The notes below the pieces were generated by a model. It did not search any database and was not told the origin of the DNA. It was given only the letters and a program-made list of their open reading frames with translations. From Viridothelium virens (taxonomy: Eukaryota; Ascomycota; Dothideomycetes; Trypetheliales; Trypetheliaceae), in NCBI GenBank assembly GCA_010094025.1, contig ML991775.1:186001-250000 (forward strand): a DNA stretch of 64,000 nucleotides. The letters are read 5' to 3'. Both the position numbers and the translations under genes were made by a program. Positions 44,605 to 55,808 of the stretch are shown one piece after another. Positions within the stretch are counted from its first letter, which is position 1. Each line of letters opens with the position of its first letter.

Positions 44605-47515
44605 ATGACTGGCGCAAGCCTAATCCAACCACGTCGGAAGCAGGTGACGTACGGGCGAAGCACGCGAATGCGCAATCTCTCACTTCGCGATGATGGAACC
44701 TTGCCCTCACTTGGGACGGAAAAGGACAAGAGTCACATTATAACATCCGGCTCCAAGTCCTGGATACCTGCAGCTGCCCCGGGAAAGCTACCAGCTAGAG
44801 CTGCTAAACCGGCGACGAATGAGGACCGGGGAGTCTTCGACGTGCCCTCCTCAGATGATGAAGAATTGCAACATAACACTCATGGCAAAAAACCGGTTCA
44901 AATACCCAAGAGAAAAATACCGGAGATTGAAGATCAAAACATTGGGGAGAATTCACCGGGTGATGCTACTTCGACTGAAAGCAGTGATGGATCACGCAAG
45001 AGGAAACGCACTACTCCTTCCCAGCAATTGCAAGGAGAGCTGGATAGAGTGGCGCGAGAAGGGCAAAGAAATCTCAAAGCTTCAGTGTCGACTACTTCGG
45101 CCTCTAAAAAGCCAAGTCTTCCTGCGAGTCGTCAAGGCGCAAGGACACAACCATTAAAGAACAAGTCACTGGAAAGCAAAAAGAATGACCGTCAAGCCAC
45201 GATTAAGCCCAATGGCAAGACTCGTGGCGGTTCAACTTTTGCATCAAGCTCATCCGCACCTGCGATGCTGCAAAACATGTTAGAGAACAATTCTACGATC
45301 TCCTTACCCACGAAAAACGTGGCTAATATTGGTAATACACCTACAATGAGAAATAGAAGCTCTCCAGTAGGCGATAAGATGGAACTAGATCTCAACCCGT
45401 CTACTCCTCCGTCCCTTTCGCCTGATCGCAGCGGAACTCCTTCTCAGATGCTCTTGAACACACCAAGACAGAGCCTCCTGTGGCAGAACCTGCTGAAGGA
45501 TGATGATGATCTACAGGAGAAAACCACGCGCCCTGGAAAGCGTTCCGCCACCGGCACAAATCCAGTGGTTGAAAAAGTGAGCAGAATTACAGGACCTCTG
45601 ACGTCGATGCCTCAACCAACTGTCAAGCCAAATGCCAGCCTACCGCCTCGACGCACTAAACTTGTGCATTCATTGATTGGACACCGCCCAAGACTTGACC
45701 CGAGCTCCGAGGAAGAGGAAGAGAGTGATGATGGCTTGTCGGAATCAGAAGACATTATAATGGAAGAGCCTCCTCAGTCCCTGGCAAATGCTGAGACTGA
45801 AAGTGGCAAGACTGTGCCTACGGAAGCCTTTACTCGTCGCCCTGGTATGACGCAGATTGGTGGGCCCAAGATCACTTACGCAGAGAAGCGTTCTTTTCTC
45901 AGCGCTCCGCAAACCGACCTTGACCAGATTCTCGCTGCCCCACTCGATGACTTTGGGTTCGGCAGTCAAAGCCAACAATCGATGGCACACTCTCAGGGCT
46001 CAGTTATGCCGAACACTCAGGATCTCATGGAAGAGGAGTCGCAGGAAGAGGAAGGGCCTTCGATGCGCAGTGCCCACGAACTCCAAGCGTTGGGGAGTAA
46101 CAGAAGATTCGTCGACAAACTCGATGCACTTTTAGACGACATCAACCAGTCGCATGGAACATCAAAGTCCGCCCAGCGAAGCGCTCTTCTGGAGCTTGGA
46201 GAGAAGATGATGGCGAAGGATTTCCTAACGCGACTACTTCATCTGGACTATGACCGAAAGCTTTTCTCACACTTCACCGGTCGTGCTGATCCAATCGCTG
46301 ATTTCATCTGGACCGCCATGGTTGCAATCATTGCCAACGGTGGAGCATCTTCTCACGTCTTACAACGCATGTGCCAAACGAATCTTGCAAGCAGTCTCGT
46401 CTGTCAATTGACCTCAACACGCAGTATTGCAGCTACGTCTAAAGAGCGTAAGTTAAACATGTCGAAGATCGCTAGAGAAGACTTGATGAAGTTCCGCGAA
46501 TCTCTCTGTCAAGAAACTATTTGGGTATCTCGCCTGCCTCATTCGCTCTCTCCACGCCTAATGGCACTGAAGAGCTTGGATCTACTTATTCGCAAATCGC
46601 GCGAAAGTGATGACATGAAGGCGATCCTGCGTGACGAGCATGTGAAAAATCTAGTTTCAATCTGTTACGAGGGCACAAAACAGACGGAAGTGGCCAGTCA
46701 GTCTCCAGATAACGATCTCGAAGCTGAGCTGGCTTTGTCGATTCTTGAATCGGACAGCATTCATCTTGCCGGTGCTACTGCAGAAAGCAACTGGACTTCA
46801 GAGACGTTACGCGACTTGGCAGGTTCCACTACAGCGTTGCTCGGAGCTTCTGAGACTACCGGCGGGACCATCGAGTCTTTGCTTCTCCGCTTATTGTTGA
46901 ACCTCACAAACAACAACTCAAACGTGTGCGAGATATTTGGAAGCTCGGATATCGTAGCCGCTCTGGCGACATCCGTCACCGTGAAATTTGCAGAGCCGTT
47001 TGACAAGTTGCCCGAGGAGACGCGGGTATCTCTGCTCGATCGGCTCATACTCTGTTTGGGGACATTGATTAATCTTGCTGAGTTTAGCGAAAAGGCTAGG
47101 ATGTCTTTGGTTGCCGATGGCGATGACCTGATTCGGGGTCTGCTCGATACCTTCGCCGTCGGTCTGGAGCGATCGACACAGGTAAGTTCAAATATGCATC
47201 AGCTCGTTCGTTTGGCCCTCGCTAATCCTCATGTAGGCCGAATCAATCGAGCAGACTCAGATCAACGTCGCTTACGGATACCTCGCCGTCTATCTTGCAG
47301 ACCTCTGTGAAAGCAGAGCCCTGCGAAGGCGCATTCGTATCGGGCTCCCGGGTCAGCGCATGGAATCTCTCATTACGGCGGTTCAAGAATTCATCAAATT
47401 GAACATGATGGTAGATCGTGAAAAGTATGACGGGGATGAGGGGCAGGCGGTTCTGACGGCCTTCACGGCACGCTTTCAGACAGTATTGTCGCGGCTCAGG
47501 GCGAGTATTGACTGA
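44605..47515 (+). CDS. WPL1: Wapl-family cohesin release factor
   Basis: Nuclear protein that, with Pds5, opens cohesin rings and limits loop size and cohesion. Model: join(44605..47181, 47237..47515), 951 residues. The N-terminus has the fungal Wapl word RRKQVTYGRSTR, followed by about 400 disordered, Ser/Pro-rich residues. The alpha-helical WAPL repeat domain begins near NRRFVDKLDALLDDINQ (about residue 500) and includes ELGEKMMAKDFLTRLLHLDYD, ALKSLDLLIRKSRE, LLLRLLLNLTNNNSNVCE and, after the intron, INVAYGYLAVYLADLC. An ATG 156 bp upstream in frame is rejected because its extra residues do not look conserved. The single intron near the 3' end keeps phase. It is divergent from the uracil phosphoribosyltransferase. 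Confidence 0.9.
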
Positions 47516-48237
47516 AAAATGTCTTTTCGAGATGCACGAGCTTCACGGAATGGTCAAGGATATTTGCTCCAGGTCAGAGTGGAATAATACCGGAGGGAAA
47601 GGGGTTTCTTGGTTTACATGAGCTCTGCTTTGCGTCAGCTTGACGCAAAAGATATGAAGTATATGACTATACGGCGCTTTCATTTGTGATACCCATCCTC
47701 TGGAAAAGACGAATCGACTATCCTACTCCAACATCCGATCTCTGTTAAGTAGGTTAGATACCCAAATATTTAAATATTCCATGTGCCCGTGCCAGGACGA
47801 CTTAGGTTGTTGTCGATCAGGGTCACGCACCAACGTCTAACTATGGACCCTGGTCGAGTGGAAACGCGCCTTTCGGGAGGCATTACGCCATCGAGCTTTG
47901 CAGGAGCGAGCTCACCGAGTAGTTCCTACGTGCCATACAGCACGGCTGAATTCACATTGAGTAATAGCGGCCACCACTGCTTTCCGCTGGTCGGAAGAGA
48001 GCTTTCCTCCCGCCAATTGGCTAGGCCTAAGCCTCGTCACTGGCCCTCACGGTCCTCACACTCTCTTGGTTTATCCCCACATTTTGACCCTGCTTCAGCT
48101 CATTGCTATTCTCACCGCGAACGCTTATTCACTTCCACCCGTCATTTCACCCCTCTGGACTGAAGCAAAAGCCTTCCCGAGCTCTGCTCGACCGCAATCT
48201 CGAAATAACTCTTCGAAAATTTTTCAAGCAGTCCGTT
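47516..48237. other. Intergenic / leader of RHB1
   Basis: A 722-bp gap between two plus-strand genes. CT-rich sequence from about 47980 to 48170 looks like a promoter-leader region. The open frame at 47783-48163 has no family motif and a skewed composition, so it is not called. Confidence 0.45.
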
Positions 48238-49152
48238 ATGGCCCCGCCGGCGAAGCAGCGCAAGATTGCCATTGTCGGCAGCAGGTCAGTTGGTACGTCT
48301 CCCATTGCCATGCCTACCGTGCCCACATCAGAGAGGATTTTGAAGCTCATTGCATTGTTGCAGGCAAGTCCTCTCTGACGGTCCAATTCGTCGACGGCCA
48401 TTTCGTCGAATCCTACTACCCCACCATCGAGAACACATTCAGCAAAGTGATCCGTTACAAATCGCAAGACTACGCGACTGAAGTTATCGACACTGCTGGC
48501 CAGGTAAGCTTTCTGCTCAACCCCCTTACCCCTTTCGCCCCGGGGTAAGAATACTGTACCATATATACCAAGAACTTGTATATGACCGGTTGCGACTATC
48601 TAGTCCGCTGATGCGGAGAACTTCGTCAAGGACGAATACAGCATCCTCAACTCGAAACACTTCATCGGGATCCATGGATACATGCTAGTGTATTCATTGG
48701 CGTCGAAGCAGTCGTTCGAGATGGTGAGGATCATTCGGGACAAGATCTTGAATCATTTGGTGAGCATGCTCTTGCTCCTTTGTTTGCAGTGGTCCGCAAC
48801 GTCGTTCTGCTCTGGCAAACCCTTCACCACCCTTCGTCTCCTGCTTCTGCCGAATGTGACATTAGCGCAAACAATAAAGGCTGACAGTCAATTTTTCTCT
48901 TTCCTCTCGCAGGGTGCAGATTGGATACCCCTCGTCATTGTCGGCAACAAAAGCGATTTACGGCCTGAACAGCGTCAAGTGACAGCCGACGAAGGGAAGA
49001 GGCTCGCCGAGGAGTTTCGCTGCATGTGGACCGAGGCCAGCGCGCGATACAACGAGAATGTGACGAAGGCTTTCGACCTCATGATCGCAGAGATTGAAAA
49101 GAGTCAGAACCCGAATGAGCCGACAGGAGGGAGCAAGTGCTCGGTTATGTGA
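48238..49152 (+). CDS. RHB1: Rheb-type small GTPase
   Basis: Ras-like GTPase of the Rheb branch, which activates TOR complex 1 or, in several fungi, controls arginine uptake, and is held on endomembranes by a farnesyl group. Model: join(48238..48292, 48364..48503, 48631..48759, 48913..49152), 187 residues. The P-loop is GSRSVGKSS, with the Rheb-diagnostic Arg-Ser at positions where Ras has Gly-Gly; the first intron splits it. Switch I is PTIENTFSK, switch II DTAGQDEYS (split by intron 2), base-recognition NKSD and EASAR, and the CaaX box is CSVM. The introns lie within the conserved motifs, so the gene can look broken if read as one frame. Followed by the FAP7 gene on the same strand. Confidence 0.95.
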
Positions 49153-49609
49153 TACTCGTGATGCTGAGCAGCTGGGACATTGGATGCTGGGACAGGAGCA
49201 AGATGGAGTCTGGGAATATGGGATTCGTTACGACCACAGCATGAACACGGTCTTGACTTGAAGCTGTCATTGATGGCATTGCCTGGATCAGCGTCGGTGT
49301 TTGGTTTGATCGGTGCAGAGCTGGAGCTTTCTTTTACACTCGATCAATCTTCGATCGATCCTCGATCAATCCTGCCCCAATATATATTAGAGTAATAAGA
49401 AGCATTCGCTGAAAGAATACTATCGCAACGCGCGTAAAGGCATGTAGCTCAAGTGATTGACGCGCAAAATGAGATGCTAAGAACCACTTGCTGTGAACCG
49501 AACGACGAAAGTAGATGGATTGTGATTCCGGAGCTAACGGCTTTAAGCCATTCCTCGTAAACAATTTTGTGCGCAAGGATTCGTTTGCAACTTCAAAAAT
49601 TTATCCAGC
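49153..49609. other. Intergenic, 457 bp
   Basis: Between RHB1 and FAP7, both plus strand. It has a CGATCGATCCTCGATCAATC repeat of the word TCGATC (49341-49370) and an AATATATATTAGAG word at 49378. No gene is seen. Confidence 0.45.
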
Positions 49610-50200
49610 ATGAGGACCAATCCAAACATCATCGTAACTGGTACGCCTGGCGTGGGCAAGAGTTCACACTGCGAGGTCCTGGCGCGTGATCACGGCCTCA
49701 GGCATATCTCAATAAACGAGGTAGTCAAGGAGCGAGAGTGCCATGCCGGATGGGACGACGAGCTGAAGAGTTGGATCGTGGACGAAGACAAGGTAGGTAC
49801 TCCAACCCTCGTACTCTTTTATCTACAATGGCTAATATTGAGCGGAACGCAGTTGCTTGACAGTCTTGAAGAAGAAGTCAAAGATGGCGGTTGTCTCATC
49901 GATTGGCACGCATGCGACGTTTTCCCCAAGAGCTGGATTGATCTCGTCATTGTCATACGATGCAACTCTACTATACTCTATGACCGTCTTGTAGCTCGTG
50001 GATATTCCGGACAAAAGTTGGAGGAGAATATGGACGCGGAAATCATGGAGGTATTGCTGGCAGAAGCCCGCGAGGCATACGATCAAGAAATCATCGTTGA
50101 GCTCCAGAGCGACACGGCAGACGACATCGACAGCAACATCGAGCGCATTGACACCTGGATTGTGAATTGGAAAAAGGATCATGCCGACGCGAATGATTGA
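49610..50200 (+). CDS. FAP7: Adenylate kinase-like ribosome factor Fap7 (hCINAP/AK6)
   Basis: Nuclear ATPase/adenylate kinase that binds uS11 (Rps14) and is needed for 20S pre-rRNA cleavage in 40S maturation. Model: join(49610..49792, 49853..50200), 176 residues. The P-loop is GTPGVGKSS, the NMP-binding words are HISINEVVKE and WIVDEDK, and the strand LIDWHACDVFPKSWIDLVIV and the short LID ARGYSGQKLEENMDAEIMEV are typical of the AK6 branch, which is smaller than ordinary adenylate kinases. The intron (gtaggt...aacgcag) lies between VDED-K and LLDSLEEE, the normal continuation. The gene ends only 34 bp from the HAM1 stop on the other strand, so their 3' UTRs overlap. Confidence 0.95.
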   Translation: MRTNPNIIVTGTPGVGKSSHCEVLARDHGLRHISINEVVKERECHAGWDDELKSWIVDEDKVGTPTLVLFYLQWLILSGTQLLDSLEEEVKDGGCLIDWHACDVFPKSWIDLVIVIRCNSTILYDRLVARGYSGQKLEENMDAEIMEVLLAEAREAYDQEIIVELQSDTADDIDSNIERIDTWIVNWKKDHADAND

Positions 50201-50234
50201 TCCATGCTCTGGAGGATTATGTGGCTAGACTGTC

Positions 50235-51012
50235 CTACACATTGCTCTTCAGCCATTCGGTCAGCTTCGCCAACGCCTTGCCACGATGAGAGATTTCGTT
50301 CTTCTCCGCCTTTTCCATCTCTGCGTATGTCCGACCTTCGTACTCGAACGCGGAATCCCAGCCTAGAAATTGTCAGCATCTGCTGGATCATCACACTACG
50401 CTCGACGGACCGAAATCTGTAGGTCCACGGGACGGCACCAATTTGCCCTGTGGCCTGATCAGTCTCAGATATGAATGCATGGCGAAGGCACGGACCTTGG
50501 TTCGACCTTGGAATATGATGGGCTCGTGGCCTGGCCCCTCGGAATATGCGAATGTGCATACGGCCTGCGCAGACTTATCATCGAAACCGGCCAGTAACTT
50601 GTGGAGATCATGAGGCCCAAGGGCTTGCAGGAACCATTTGCTAGTCATGTCAACTTGCGTGAGCTGCGCCTCGGAATAGATTTGTCAAGGACAAAGCGGC
50701 TCAGGCTTACATGTAGGGTCCTGGTAGTTCTTGTAAAGCATCGAAGCAGAGGCAGGTATCTTCCACAAGTACTGGACCATCGATCTGCGAAGGAACTTAG
50801 TTAGTCATGTAAACAGAAGCAATGCTCATCAATGTTCGTACGGCATCAGCGGCACGCCTGCATTTGTCTTGAGATATTTCTTCGATCGTTCCTTGTATCT
50901 CGGGTAGATCAATCGACCGGCTTTGGATATCTACGCTCTCCCCAAGAATGGCCTTGACTTCGGCCAATTTGCTTTTGTTGCCTGTGATGAAATTAAGCGT
51001 TCGTGGCGCCAT
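50235..51012 (-). CDS. HAM1: Inosine/xanthosine triphosphate pyrophosphatase (Ham1)
   Basis: House-cleaning enzyme that hydrolyses ITP, XTP and 6-N-hydroxylaminopurine triphosphates to monophosphates. Model: complement(join(50235..50362, 50411..50447, 50496..50640, 50711..50784, 50842..51012)), 184 residues. Signature words: [18 protein letters not shown] near the N-terminus, [42 protein letters not shown] and [13 protein letters not shown]. Exon 4 is 37 bp; acceptor choice before GKLVPSRG (ccacag) restores the family order. All phases close. The gene is divergent from the P450 (441 bp) and its 3' end nearly touches FAP7. Confidence 0.93.
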
Positions 51013-51453
51013 AGCTTGACCTATTCAGGATTGACGAGGGGAAAGACGGAACAAAGCAAATCTGAGGAGCGGAGAGAATTGTCAGTTGTATGTTCGTTTG
51101 GGCAAGGATCTAATTGGGACGGTCGTGAAGCTATGTAAAGGCTTGGAAACTTAGCAGTGCAACCATCCATCTGCTTGGTGAAAGATTGATCTCGCTCTTC
51201 TCTCAATGGCATACTCTAATGCTTATCATTTTTATATAAATTTATGCTATGTCTTTTCGATTAAGCTCTTCGTTGATCGTTTCGAGGCGAGACTGTATCT
51301 GTTCAAAACGGCCTATGAAATTCAGAAGACATCACACAAGCAGAATTCGTCAAAATCAGGCACTTGTATCGTATGGTATACCTCTAGTCGAGACGGTCAA
51401 GATTGAGGACGGGATACGGTGATCTGTTTCAGGATAAGTTGGAAGGCCCAAGA
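51013..51453. promoter_or_regulatory. Divergent promoter region, HAM1 / cytochrome P450
   Basis: A 441-bp region between divergent starts, AT-rich near 51210-51270 (TTTATATAAATTTATG at 51230). The P450 frame extends upstream of its first ATG only through non-ATG codons. Confidence 0.45.
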
Positions 51454-53629
51454 ATGGCATCGGCTAATTCCTCACTCTCCGAGACGGAGCATCTTCAGCG
51501 ACATACTGGACATCTAATTACATTCATGTCAGAACATAAAGACAACTTGTCTACGACAAGCATTGCCATCTCAATCCTAGTGTTACTTGTCGCTACGCGT
51601 TTCGTGAGTGGCTGGTTGGGAAGTAGCTCTAAGGTCCAGGCCGGCTCAGCACAACGTGTACCCCTGATCCCATACTGGATACCAGTATTCGGTCACCTTG
51701 TTGACCTTTTAACATTTCCCGATCGACTGTTAAAAGGGACCAGGTCGGTAATATTTCAAGATGTCTCCATGAATTGAACGAGTCTGTGGTTATAGCTAAC
51801 AAACGTAGAGATGCATCTGGCCGCGGGGTTTTTGGACTCAACTTGGGCGGAGCCACTCACAATATCATATATTCACCTTCTCTATCGCAATCTCTCTTCA
51901 AGCAAAAATGTACCGTCGTGAGCCACAAGCCCGTGGCATGGCATATCCTTCGACGGACCTTTGGTATGCCTGCAAAGTTCAAGGATTCCTATGCGCAATT
52001 GCAGCCCGAGCTTGAGGATTCCTTCGAACATCATCTGCTTGGAGATCCCCATCTACAGGAGATGCTTGATGTCACTCTCGCCAATGCAAGTCGAGACCTG
52101 CCAAATTTAGTCTCCTTTGTCGACAGCATGGTCGACCAGACTCCCTGGGAAAGGGTTAGCAACGTCTCCGTGCCTGGCCAAGACGCTCGCGGAGCCTATG
52201 TTGAAGCCAGTCTGTAGTAAGTCTCCTTCATCAATTCCTCCCCTTCGTCTCTGCTTCTCATTCACGCGTTCTTTCCTCGATTCTATTCCCTTCTCCTCGT
52301 CCCTTCTCCTGCCTTCAGCTCCCCCCATCCCCCCTCCCTCTTCCTTCCTTCCACCCTCCTCCGCTAACAAACCAAATACTTCTCACCCAACAATCTAACA
52401 TCCCTCTCCCCCTCGCACAGCTCCCTCCTCCGCAACTTCATCGCCCACACCGCGAACCCCTCCCTCTTCGGCACCACCTTCCTAGAGATCTATCCCGACT
52501 TGTACACCTGGCTCTGGACCCTCGACGCCGCCTTCCTGCTCCTCGCCACCGGCGCCCCACGCTTCATCCCCATCCCACGCCTCACCTCAGCACAGATCGC
52601 GCGCTCCCGCCTCCTCCACGCCTTCACCACCTTCCAGCGCGCCCTCGACGCCGCGGCGACCGGTTCCCCCCCGCCTAGCCCCGAGTGGTCCGACCTCGCC
52701 GACGTCAGCCCCTTCGTGCGCACCCGCGCCGACATCTATCGCCGCCACGGCTTCCCGCCAAATGCGCGCGCCCCGCCGGAGCTCGCGCTGCTGTGGGCGA
52801 TGAACGCCAATGCGAACCCCTTGGTATTTTGGCTGCTGCTGCGGGTCTATGCGGAGTCGGCTGCGCCTGCTGCGGAGGGTGGTGGTTCGAGGAGCGGCGG
52901 AGGGGAGGAGGGAGGGAAGGAGGGCGGGACGCTTCTGGCGCGGCTGCGTAAGGAGATTGCGCCATTTGCGCGTGCGCGACAGCCGCCGATGGCGTTTGGT
53001 AGCTTCGCGGAGCCGCCGGAGATTACGTTTGATGTCCCTGGCTTGATGGCGCGGTGTCCGCTGTTGCGGGCGTGCTATATTGAGGCGTTGCGGCTGGACT
53101 CGGCGCCCTGGGCGCTGAAGAAGGTGATGCAGGATTGTGAGATCACTGAGAGTCCGGAGGATGCCGGGCTGGGAGTGGGAGGAGGAGCGCAGCAACCAGA
53201 GACGTATCGCTTGCGGAAGGGAGAGTATGCGGATGTAGCGTTTGATCTGCATTTCACGGATCCGAGGTACTGGGAGGAGCCGATGCGGTGGCAACCAGAG
53301 CGGCATTTGAAGGAGGATGGGGGGATGCCGGAGCTGGGTAGTGTGAGGGCGTATGGTGAGTAGCTGATTTTCGCATGGAGATAACATGATTGAAAGTTTT
53401 GCTAATCGAATGGATAGGAGGTGGTAAGGGCATGTGCAAAGGACGTGCCTTCGCAGAAAAGGAGTGCTTTGCTTTCGCGGCGGGCTTCATAATGCTATGG
53501 GAGATGGAACCGGCGGGCAAGAAGGGATGGAAGATTCCAGGGCATGGGAAGGCGACGGCGGTGTCAATACCAAAAAGTGATATCAGGGTGAAACTTCGGA
53601 GACGCGATTTGACTGCGCAGGAAGCGTAA
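51454..53629 (+). CDS. Cytochrome P450, oxysterol 7-alpha-hydroxylase/prostacyclin synthase-like
   Basis: ER-anchored heme monooxygenase. Model: join(51454..51743, 51809..52216, 52421..53355, 53418..53629), 614 residues, longer than the usual 500-530. One N-terminal membrane helix (TTSIAISILVLLVATRFV) is followed by a proline hinge (VPLIPYWIPVFGH). The ExxR pair is in YIEALRLDS; the heme loop GGGKGMCKGR spans the last intron, with Cys551 as thiolate ligand. Just before it stands Tyr where most P450s have Phe. A Gly/Ser/Glu-rich insert (GGGSRSGGGEEGGKEGG) in the middle of the protein adds length. Closest in style to fungal CYP7/8-like proteins with a short I-helix word (ANANPLVFWLL). Substrate unknown; a sterol or oxylipin is a guess. 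The third intron-exon block switches from C-rich to G-rich near 52770. Confidence 0.88.
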
Positions 53630-54251
53630 AATTTAACAAGTTGAATGGAAACGGGACTTCTCTGTATAGAGGGTCCGATGTGTGTGATTGAGCGAAGTAT
53701 CGGATTTGTAGAAACGGCTGTTCACATAGTGTTAAAGAATCTGATACGGGTATCTTCACCCACTGAAAATCATAACAAAGAATCCATCGACTTCTCCCAA
53801 TCCCACCATGCCCATCAGCTCTTCGATCTCTACAACTCATTTGGTGACCACGACTGTATGCGCCGCATCCTTTTCGCCCACCAGCTAAGGTCTCGGGAAG
53901 GATATCTCTTCCGCTTTTGGCTTGATGGTTCATCCGGAACCAAGAAAAATGCTAAATGGTACAAGCAACGTAAAGGCTGGTAGAGAAACCCGTGCGGCAA
54001 TGTTCCTTGGTCGTTAAAGATCCCAGTCGCGAAGATACTTTGCCAGATTTCTGTCGCGCAAGGACATACCACCTGTAGACATTTTAGTAGAGGCAAAAGA
54101 GCTCGGATTTGATATCGATATTTGGAGTGCCTGCTGGAGATTTCATACGTCGTCCCAAGCAGGAGAGGGTGGTGCAGGAGCTGTCAGCCTGTACAGAGGT
54201 TAGCTTTCGTTGCTTCTATACAAATCGTATCGGCAATGAGCCTGAAGTGAC
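53630..54251. other. Intergenic between convergent genes, 622 bp
   Basis: Between P450 and ZUP1 3' ends, a long gap for fungal convergent genes. A small minus-strand frame (54014-54082; begins MSTGGMSLRDRNLAKYL) is basic and protein-like but only 22 codons, with no clear second exon. It is noted, not called. Confidence 0.4.
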
Positions 54252-55808
54252 TTACTCTACAATCTCAAAGTCCCGATACCTACTCAAACTTGCCACGCCA
54301 CGTCGATACATCTTGAGCAGCGGGGCCGTCGCTTGTGGACGACGAACGAGACCATCCTTCAGTCGCCGCATCTCCTTGGACACGACATACATCGGGTCGA
54401 ACACCAGCAGATTCCTTGACCCATCCTTCCGAACCTCCAACCCCACAACCGTCAGCGAATGCCCCGGCCGCTGCAAATAAATTGGCGGCATCAACGTCTT
54501 CCGCACCTTCGCATCTGCCTCCTCCACTGCCGCCCGCCCAAAATACCCCTCCACATACTCGACCAACTGTCCCACCGCCGTCCTGGGCTCCCTCTTTCCC
54601 CTCTCATCATCATGAAATCCCGCTACCTCAAACTCCACTCCCAACCCCGCGAACAACGCCGCCACTTCCGGCGTCCCGACATACTTTCTCGTGCCCCTGA
54701 TCCCCCCCGTCTGCTCCCTCCCGAGCACATACAACCCCCGATCCCACGCCGCCTCGATCCCCTCCTGCAGCTCCAGCACGCCCGGCACCCGCTCTTCCTC
54801 TACCCCCCGGCCGCCACCAACACCACCACCACCACCACCAAGCGCGTCCCACCCAGGAGCCCTCGCGCCGCGCAGATACGAAATCAGCATCTGCACATTG
54901 CGATAGCCGCAGAAGCCGCCTTCGCGCGGCAGCTTGCTGACATGCAGCACGGACGGGTGGCAGAGGGACGCGGTCGCGACGCTGGGATCTGAGGCGAGGA
55001 GGCGGGCGAGGAGGGGCAAGAGTCCTGGGATTTCGTTTTCGGTCGCGCGCGTGGTGTAGAGGTGGCCGGTTGGGCTGATGCGTGTGGTCCGCGTGGTTTT
55101 GCCGCCGGTGGCGAGCTGGGCGTGCAGCCAGGCGGGCATTTGCTCTTCGAAGGCGTAGGGGCCGAGTTCGGCTTTCTGGGAGGAGGAGAGAGGGGTTAGT
55201 TGGAGGGTTTGGAGAGGGGAGCTTACGGGGAGGAGAGGAGCTCATACCCCGAGTCGGAGGTTGTTGGAGTTGGAAGGTTCATGACTTTTGTTGGATGTTT
55301 GCTGCTGTTTTTTGATGGAGCTGTTTCCTTGGATGGAGCGTCTTAGACCTGTCTTTCCATCGCAGTCGGATGGAGTCTCTGATTGGTAAGATAACGATTG
55401 CTGTTGCGAATCTTGCGATAGATGTGGAGAAGAATGTGTCTGAACGAAAGAATATGAGGAAGATGCTGAACTAGCCATGCTTGAGCGAGCGATACTGGCA
55501 TCGTCCTCTGAGCTTAATTTCTCCGCAAAATGCAGGTCGAGATGTTCATTGAGTTCTTCGAGAAGGACCTCCTCGCCGCATTCTGCTTGCGGACATTGCG
55601 CCCACTCATCTTGCGACTCCTTTAGTGAGGCGTAGGGCTCGGAAGGCTTATCAGGCTGATGCCGATCTGGAAGTTGCGATGGCGGTGAAGAGTCTTTTAT
55701 CTGGAAGGGCGAATCGTCGGTATGATACTGCTCAACATGTAATGTAATGGTGTAAGCATCTCTGGTTTCGTATCCACAGAAGGGACACGAAAGTGGCTCG
55801 GATGCCAT
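54252..55808 (-). CDS. Zinc-finger peptidase C78, Zufsp/ZUP1-type deubiquitinase
   Basis: Cysteine protease of the UfSP-like fold; in animals and fission yeast this branch cleaves K63-linked ubiquitin chains and acts in genome maintenance. Model: complement(join(54252..55175, 55248..55808)), 494 residues. The N-terminal C2H2 finger is CPFCGYETRDAYTITLHVEQYH (residues 8-29, C-x2-C-x12-H-x4-H), and a second, weaker one follows (CPQAECGEEV...HLDLH). A Ser-rich linker precedes the C78 domain. Catalytic Cys276 is in EGGFCGYRNVQML, His426 in RPGHSLTVVG and Asp447 in VFDPMY. A Gly/Val/Glu run (GGGGGGVGGG) lies after the Cys helix, an unusual insertion. Only ubiquitin-type substrates are plausible, since many fungi lack UFM1. 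The last exon crosses a composition switch near 54920. Confidence 0.9.

Noticed and set aside
52587-53387. A 266-codon minus-strand frame antisense to the P450
   Set aside because: Arg/Pro/Leu-rich shadow of a GC-rich coding exon; the sense strand carries P450 motifs.
54014-54082. A 22-codon minus-strand frame MSTGGMSLRDRNLAKYL...
   Set aside because: Protein-like but too short, with no second exon that keeps phase and no family recognised.
54628-55245. A 205-codon minus-strand frame overlapping ZUP1
   Set aside because: Low-complexity shadow in another frame of the second ZUP1 exon, which holds the catalytic residues.
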